Below, piece by piece: positions 5,886 to 10,944 of a stretch of DNA of 10,944 nt. The position numbers were made by a program, and so were the translations under genes. Under the pieces are notes generated by a model. The model was not told where the DNA came from, did no database searches, and was given only the letters and a program-made list of their open reading frames with translations. The DNA comes from Bacteroides sp. CAG:530 (GTDB taxonomy: Bacteria; Bacteroidota; Bacteroidia; Bacteroidales; Bacteroidaceae): positions 1-10,944 of the forward strand of contig FR881260.1 of the NCBI GenBank assembly GCA_000434735.1, in the 5' to 3' direction. Numbering within the stretch: position 1 is the first letter of the stretch; the number at the start of each line of letters is the position of its first letter.

Positions 5886-7735
5886 TTACATTACAATAAT
5901 TTCATTCTCTTCAAACCAGCCTTTTCTGATAGTTTCAGCTTTTACTCCCTCTGGATTATTTGTATACATCACAACCGCTAATGAGTTCTTTGCTCTAGTA
6001 CATGTAACATAAAATAATCTTTGAGTTCGTTCAATGGAAGTCTCCTTACCATTTTCTTTATTTTTCAAATCTACATTAGATAAATCTTTAACACCAAATA
6101 GTTTGTCATAGCTAAATAAGAATCCTTTTATTTCAGAATCATCTATAATAACCATTACTCGATCAAATTCAAGGCCTTTAACCCCTTGGTGTGTATCGAA
6201 TTGTGAACGGTGGTTCACATAATCATCATAGCTGCGTACCATGTTGATTGGTAAATCCATTACTTCTACCCAAGCACGTAGTTCTTCTTCTAAGGTATCT
6301 TCTATGTCCAATGGGCTCAACATATACGCTTGTTTTACAACATCCGGTACTGTTAATAGTTGAGATTTTATAATTTTATCTACCACGACACGGATAGTCT
6401 CATTTTCATTTACAAGATTAGCAACCTTTAGTGCTTCTTCTCTGCATTTCAAATAAAGGTCATATGGCTTTTCTGTATTCTGTCCGCTCAATAATGGCGA
6501 GTATTTTTTCAAAATCTCTAAAGCAACCCGTCCATCTCCTTTTATAGATTCTGCAATTGGCAGCACTTCCTTTGTAAAAAAATCTATTTCTGATACAGCC
6601 CCCTGGAGGAATGTCGTCTGATATTTTGGAACTTTATTAAGTGGAGCAAAAAAACGAGAGAATCCTAATCTTCGTGCAGACATCATGTGTTCCAATGTTA
6701 GAACTTTAACTTCAGCGCCTATGGTCGTCCATTTCGCATCTTGGGTTTGCTCACTCATAATCCTCATCACATTTTGCTCTATTTCATCTTTATTTAGCCC
6801 CTCACGTTGTTGTATAACAAAAAGCCTAATCAAACCATCATTAGCATCTTCACGCGGTCTTTGTTCTGCATGAATGTCAATATCCTTTCCAATATTGTTA
6901 GCCAACTGGATTATCCGTTTAGCACAGCGATAATTCATCCTCTTTACCGGTTTCTCCCACCCGACAGGAATAGAATCTTCTAAATTCTCCTTCCCGTCTG
7001 CATAAATTCGTTGCTTCTGGTCTCCAAGTAAACCTAAAGTAAAGATGTCAGCAAAGTTTCTTTGAATTTCAAAGAAGGCATCAATTAGTTCTTTTTTCGT
7101 ATCTTGACTCTCATCAATCAATAGTATCGGATATCGTTGTGCTATGATTCGCTGTAACATTTTGTTATCAAGAATCATTTTAGCAGATATTTTAATAACC
7201 TCGGCATGCTTCAATGCATTATATTCAGGATTACCGCTATTAGGATTATATACAAACTTTTCTATATTCTGCGCTTTTGCTAACCGTTCTTTCTGGTATT
7301 CAAGCTTTTCTATATTGGAAAGATATGTTTTGGTAGTCTTGTTTTTTGTTTCTTCTAACTTCTTTTCCAACGCTTTTAAATCTTCTTCAATATAAAAACA
7401 ATACAATTTTTTATATCTGCCTGATAATGCTTTATAACATCCCAAACAAAACTATGAATTGTTGAAATGTGAAAAATAGGACTATAATCCAATCGGTTGA
7501 TTATTTCATCTGTGGCAGCATTCGTAAAGGTAATAACAGCTACATTTTTTCCTTGCAACAAGAGTTTTTTACCAATACTATTATGTGTTTTTTTCAAAAG
7601 AAGAACCAAAGAGTAAGTCTTTCCTGAGCCAGCTCCGGCAAAAAGAAAGAAACTTTTACGCGGTGTTGAAAGAATGCACTTTTCTAGTGTCTCATCTACT
7701 TGAAAGTCTATATTATTCTCCATTTCTGTTTCCAT
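5886..7735 (-). pseudogene. UvrD-like helicase (GajB-type), interrupted by a frameshift
   Basis: Superfamily 1A DNA helicase read in two overlapping frames: 7735-7376 (119 codons) and 7445-5886. The first frame has motif I FAGAGSGKT (residues 32-40), motif Ia VAVITFTNAATDEI and HISTIHSFVWDV. The second has a coiled-coil-like IEEDLKALEKKLEETK, motif II LLIDESQDT, motif III LGLLGDQKQRIY, motif IV MNYRCAKRI, LEHMMSARRLGF, motif V DTHQGVKGLEFDRV and motif VI LFYVTCTRAKN. Reading across the A6 run at 7407-7412 with a -1 shift gives one 616-residue protein with every motif. The ATG at 7735 overlaps the upstream ATPase gene by 23 bases, so the two are translationally coupled. OLD-TOPRIM plus UvrD-like helicase in this order is the Gabija arrangement; GajB is usually nearer 500 residues. 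Without frameshifting, the first product stops after motif Ia and would be inactive. Confidence 0.85.
7406..7412 (-). other. A_AAA_AAT slippery heptamer at the helicase frame change
   Basis: On the minus strand the zero-frame codons are ATA AAA AAT. The last A plus AAA AAT forms a canonical X_XXY_YYZ heptamer. A -1 slip here continues as TTG TAT TGT TTT TAT ATT GAA, exactly the frame of the helicase remainder. One extra A would do the same. No clear stimulatory hairpin or strong upstream Shine-Dalgarno is visible. Confidence 0.5.
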
Positions 7736-9911
7736 TAGAATCCAAATATGACTTCATCCATTCAAGCCCTTCCTGAATATATACTGGGACAACCAAATCG
7801 ACAAAGTCGTCTTTATAAAGCAGAGAAATAGCAAAGTCGGCCTTCTTAAAACCACTCTTGCTTTCCAACTTTTTAAATATCTTATTTTGTAATTCATTAG
7901 CAGAATTACTATGTTTCAACAGATTTGATATTGTAGTAATAGTACCCATTTTCTTCAACCCTTCCTGTCGAAATAATTCAAGATTGGTAAATATTAATGC
8001 ATCTTCAAATGTATAAGGACATATTTCGGTAAAGTTATCTTTAGTCTTATCCCACTTGACGTTTACCGGTGTTTGGAATGCTATCCTTACATTATTTACA
8101 AGCTTTTCTTTTTCATCCAGTGCTAACAAATCGTCTATTCGTTCTTTTCCTGAAAGCCAACTTTTAATAGAGGGATTACCTGTCTTATAATCATTTCCTT
8201 TGGCTGTAATTACGGACTGATGTTTTTCTTTTCCGTCTTCTATTTTTGCGTCAGTCGCATCTATATCCGTCACAATCAAGGTTGCAATTCCAATCTTTTC
8301 AATAAGTTTGCGGAAACTATGTGCATGACGACCATTTACCTCTATAACAGAAATATAATAAGAATCTAATCCGGCTTTTGCGAGAAAGCTGGGAACAAGT
8401 ATCTTTTCCGCAGGGCCTTCAACAAAAATAACAGCATCTGAGAAGAATATATCGCAGTGAGTTAAACGTATATATCTTGTTACAAATTGCTTTGTCTCAT
8501 CGTCTGTTCCGAATGTACTAGATAAGTTCACGACTTTTGAAATAGGTATCTTTTCGTCAATATCTATTACTCGCTTGAAGTAGCGCATACAGTTCAAATC
8601 AAGTTCGTTGACAACATGATTTGAATGCGTACTTAACACAAGTTGCGTGCTTAGCCAAGGATTTTCTTCAATTAGTTTATTGTTACACAAGGCGTCAAAA
8701 GCTTTCTTTACAAATACTTGTTGTGCTTGGGCATGTAAATGCGCTTCTGGTTCCTCTATAAACACTATATGAATAGGCTCAATACTCTTTCTTTCACTTA
8801 ATTCCTTTAGCCATTTTTCCCTAAAGTCAATTAGCTTCAAATAAATAGAGATAAGATTTCTATAACCAAGCCCATTGTACTTCTCTGGAAGTACTAATTC
8901 CTCCATACCTTGAATTGCAAATTGAACTGCTGAGTCATGTTTTATGGATTCCTCAATCTGAATCTTACTTCGTATTCTTATCTCTGGATTCTGGAATCCA
9001 GGGTAATTGATGTTCTTCAATTCTCCAACAGGAACCTCAAAAGTCTTTTTTAATTTTTCATCATATGTTTTGTTAGCAGTTACGATACCTCCAAGGATCT
9101 TCAACCCCTCACAAGTCAACTCTTCATCTTCTTGCCCACTGCTCTTATAGTACTGTTGAAACTGTTTAGACAACGTATCTATATCACTGTCTGTTTGTCC
9201 TTCCGGATCTGAAAAATCTCTTGATGCCAGTATTGTATCTACTTTGATTAGTCCGTCAAGTGGATTGTTGCCTATCTCATTGTCTGGCGTTGGTTGCACT
9301 TCGTCTTCGTCATCAGGATCAAGAGAAGGATCTATGATGTAGTATTTCACATCAAAATACTCTCTAAGATTTAGACCTTTGCCTAAAAAATCGCATAAAT
9401 TTTTTGGATATAAATCAGGAGAGCCAGCTTTCTCCCATTCTTCAGTACTCTCTAAAGTTTTTGCCTGTATTTTGGCATCCTTGTAAACTGTGTATAGTTT
9501 TTTTACATCTTTGGGTTCATATTGTCCACGTACACCAACCTTTTTACCATCCCAAGAACTAAGCGATGGTATCAAGTGATTTACTCGATATTGTTCTCCA
9601 TCTTCGACATTTATCCAAATGTCCATTGATGGCACAATGTTATCCCATTGATGAGAATCCAATAATGCTTCATCTACATAATCATGTTCGAGCCATTTCT
9701 CGCCAATCTCATTAATTGCTGCCCAATTTGTTGCAGTAAACTCTTTCAAACTAAATTTATCTGTGTTTTTAAGGAACCAAACAATAGCACTAATAGCGGA
9801 AGTCTTGCCACTATTATTTGCACCAACTAAAACTGTTTTCTTCTCGTCAAAATCTATATGACAATTTTTCAATTTTCGGTAATTCTTAATATGAACAGAT
9901 TGTATTTTCAT
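7713..9911 (-). CDS. OLD-family ATPase with TOPRIM nuclease domain (GajA-like)
   Basis: A 732-residue protein with an ABC/SMC-type ATPase and a C-terminal TOPRIM domain. Walker A GANNSGKTS is at 30-38, a signature-like GLGYRNLISI at 347-356, Walker B IVFIEEPEAHLHAQ at 382-395 and the H-loop LVLSTHSNHVV at 424-434. TOPRIM begins at about 493, AVIFVEGPAEK with the conserved glutamates 498 and 502, then EVNGRHAHSF and VTDIDATD with D549 and D551. The conserved end DFVDLVVPVYIQEGLEWM is present. OLD-family TOPRIM proteins are metal-dependent DNA nucleases. GajA forms an oligomer that cuts DNA when phage replication depletes nucleotides. This protein is about 150 residues longer than typical GajA, partly through an acidic insertion (about 195-265, DPSLDPDDEDE onward). 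Helicase overlap downstream and rloB 28 bases upstream imply one operon. Gabija-like is the best call; another class 2 OLD system is possible. The frame is intact. Confidence 0.9.
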   Translation of the reverse strand: MKIQSVHIKNYRKLKNCHIDFDEKKTVLVGANNSGKTSAISAIVWFLKNTDKFSLKEFTATNWAAINEIGEKWLEHDYVDEALLDSHQWDNIVPSMDIWINVEDGEQYRVNHLIPSLSSWDGKKVGVRGQYEPKDVKKLYTVYKDAKIQAKTLESTEEWEKAGSPDLYPKNLCDFLGKGLNLREYFDVKYYIIDPSLDPDDEDEVQPTPDNEIGNNPLDGLIKVDTILASRDFSDPEGQTDSDIDTLSKQFQQYYKSSGQEDEELTCEGLKILGGIVTANKTYDEKLKKTFEVPVGELKNINYPGFQNPEIRIRSKIQIEESIKHDSAVQFAIQGMEELVLPEKYNGLGYRNLISIYLKLIDFREKWLKELSERKSIEPIHIVFIEEPEAHLHAQAQQVFVKKAFDALCNNKLIEENPWLSTQLVLSTHSNHVVNELDLNCMRYFKRVIDIDEKIPISKVVNLSSTFGTDDETKQFVTRYIRLTHCDIFFSDAVIFVEGPAEKILVPSFLAKAGLDSYYISVIEVNGRHAHSFRKLIEKIGIATLIVTDIDATDAKIEDGKEKHQSVITAKGNDYKTGNPSIKSWLSGKERIDDLLALDEKEKLVNNVRIAFQTPVNVKWDKTKDNFTEICPYTFEDALIFTNLELFRQEGLKKMGTITTISNLLKHSNSANELQNKIFKKLESKSGFKKADFAISLLYKDDFVDLVVPVYIQEGLEWMKSYLDSNGNRNGE

Positions 9912-9939
9912 GCGCTACTTGCTTTTGCAAATGTTAAAT

Positions 9940-10625
9940 TTATAGCCCTATTTCATTGAGCAATCTTATCACCTTATGCACCTCTGAGTACGCCTTCAAA
10001 TCCTCCGGCGATTCCTTACAGAGTTGGCACAGCTTTTCGGAATTTGATATTGCTCGTTCCAAATCACCATTCTCTGTCAGGTATTTATAGAGGTTGGTAC
10101 GTATGAAATATCGTTTTGTCTTTTCATATCCTGGCATATATTTCTGCAATTCGGGAAGCAGCTGTTCGTATTGGTGCGTATAAAATATCGCTTTGTCTTT
10201 TCATACCCTGGCATATATTTCTGCAATTCGGGAAGCAGTTGGTCGTAACTTTCATATCGCCGACAAACCGCATTAGGCAAGAAGTGGAGCAGGAACCAAA
10301 ATTCCGTGCAAGGATTCGTTTCTACAAACATCACCTTTCCGGCATATTTCTTCTTGCTATATTCTTTCTTTGCCCGCTGATACAACTGCATTTCAGATGG
10401 GAACTGAAATAGTCTGTCCATATCAAATAGGCATACGATAAAGTCGTATTGCTTGTTCAAATAGGACTCTACCAGTTTCAGAATATGATTGATGTCGCTG
10501 TGCTGCGGAAAATCCGGAGCGACCTTAAAGGGATAGCGACACGCAATCCTCAGAGAATCGAAATAGAACCATTCCGTTTCTCCCTCGCCTATGATGGCGA
10601 TACTTTTTGTTACTGTCCGACCCAT
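9940..10625 (-). pseudogene. rloB: RloB-like gene broken by a 77-bp tandem duplication
   Basis: The ATG at 10625 opens a 182-codon frame ending at 10077, and the true C-terminus continues in another frame to the stop at 9940. The N-terminus has IAIIGEGETEWFYFDSL (the E-x-x-E motif of RloB/TOPRIM-like folds), VCLFDMDRLF (D-x-D) and NPCTEFWFLLHF, which matches the RloB hallmark NPxxExWLLLHF. The frame is lost where a 77-bp segment (10094-10247) is present twice. Removing one copy gives an uninterrupted 202-residue protein ending VHKVIRLLNEIGL, the normal size for RloB. RloB usually follows RloA, an AAA ATPase, in AbiL-type abortive infection or restriction-linked loci. No intact rloA is visible here. 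The ATG is 4 bases after the stop of the preceding chimeric ORF and the true end is 28 bases before the ATPase gene. The fusion tail after the duplication is not conserved sequence. Confidence 0.8.
10094..10247. repeat. Imperfect 77-bp tandem duplication inside rloB
   Basis: Copies 10094-10170 and 10171-10247 are identical at 71 of 77 positions and directly adjacent. As 77 is not a multiple of three, the duplication shifts the frame. Read as rloB codons, the six differences are gaa/gac, cag/caa, gga/ggg, aaa/aag, ttc/ttt and cgt/cgc: all third positions and only one amino-acid change (E/D). Confidence 0.9.
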
Positions 10626-10629
10626 ATCA

Positions 10630-10944
10630 CTAGTCGTTTAGGTTAATATACTGGCTACCCAGGAACGGCAATTTTACCAATTTCCCCTGCTTATAGGCAT
10701 TGTACGGAGAAAGATTCTTGTGCAGTCCAAGAGAAGAAAGACGCACAATTTTAGTTTCGCCGCAAAATTCTGTGCAAGGGTTCGTTTCTACAAACATCAC
10801 TTTTCCTGCATACTTCCTTGCTGCATATTTCTTCTTTGCCCGCTGATATAATTGCATTTCTGATGGAAACTGAAACAGCCTATCCATATCAAACAGGCAT
10901 ACGATATAATCATACTGCTTGTTAAGATAGGACTCTACCAGTTT
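10630..10944 (-). pseudogene. Chimeric ORF: RloB front part joined to an RloA-like tail (partial)
   Basis: An open frame enters from the right edge and runs to TAG at 10630-10632. Its first 60 or so residues are a second RloB: KLVESYLNKQYDYIVCLFDM, DRLFQFPSEMQLYQRAKKKY, then VMFVETNPCTEF, close to the downstream rloB at both protein and DNA level. After TEF it diverges abruptly to CGETKIVRLSSLGLHKN, then SPYNAYKQGKLVKLPFLGSQ. This tail resembles, from memory, the C-terminal end of RloA/AbiLi ATPases. Its stop just 4 bases before the rloB ATG is where an rloA gene would end. The break falls after GAATTTTG, which the intact copy also has (gaattttgg). A deletion fusing rloB of one cassette to the rloA tail of the next explains all of this. 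The product would lack the RloB C-terminal half. Confidence 0.6.

Noticed and set aside
1..10944. tRNA or rRNA genes, complete insertion sequences and an integrase gene.
   Set aside because: None was seen by eye on either strand. Mobile-element status is inferred only from the partition and defence genes.

Overview
The window looks like accessory, mobile-element-associated DNA from a Bacteroidales bacterium (Bacteroides, Phocaeicola, Parabacteroides or Prevotella type). The reasons are several TAnnTTTG promoter elements, A-rich leaders instead of Shine-Dalgarno sites, a lipoprotein with an acidic stretch after the lipidated cysteine, and a ParA plus small ribbon-helix-helix pair like those on Bacteroidales transmissible elements. 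This assignment is inference from motifs, without a database search.

Left part (1-2700): sparse, eroded DNA. It holds the first 33 codons of a minus-strand gene running off the left edge, a fragment resembling the C-terminal winged helix of an ATPase, a complete DUF1810 gene with a good terminator, and about 1.6 kb without a convincing large gene. That stretch contains two short repeat families and an orphan minus-strand promoter/terminator pair, which would yield an RNA of about 0.3 kb with a possible 48-residue ORF.

Middle part (2700-5800, plus strand): an unrecognised two-helix membrane protein, a strongly structured intergenic element, then a compact partition module: parA, an overlapping ribbon-helix-helix gene, and two arrays of contiguous 8-bp repeats, one on each side. 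The arrays are the likely centromere and operator. A small lipoprotein gene starts just after the second array and ends at a strong terminator.

Right part (5800-10944, minus strand): a defence-type operon read toward the left. In transcription order it has (1) a partial chimeric ORF, the front of an RloB-like protein joined to what looks like the tail of an RloA/AbiLi ATPase; (2) an rloB gene broken by an imperfect 77-bp tandem duplication; (3) a 732-residue OLD-family ATPase with a TOPRIM domain; and (4) a UvrD-like helicase broken by a -1-type frameshift at an A6 run. Parts 3 and 4 have the order and overlap of Gabija (GajA/GajB) systems but are longer. A terminator follows.

The most notable signals are the bipartite 8-bp centromere-like arrays with a ParA whose P-loop threonine is alanine; the mosaic rloB region, where all six differences between the 77-bp copies are at third codon positions; and the exact A_AAA_AAT heptamer at the helicase frame change.
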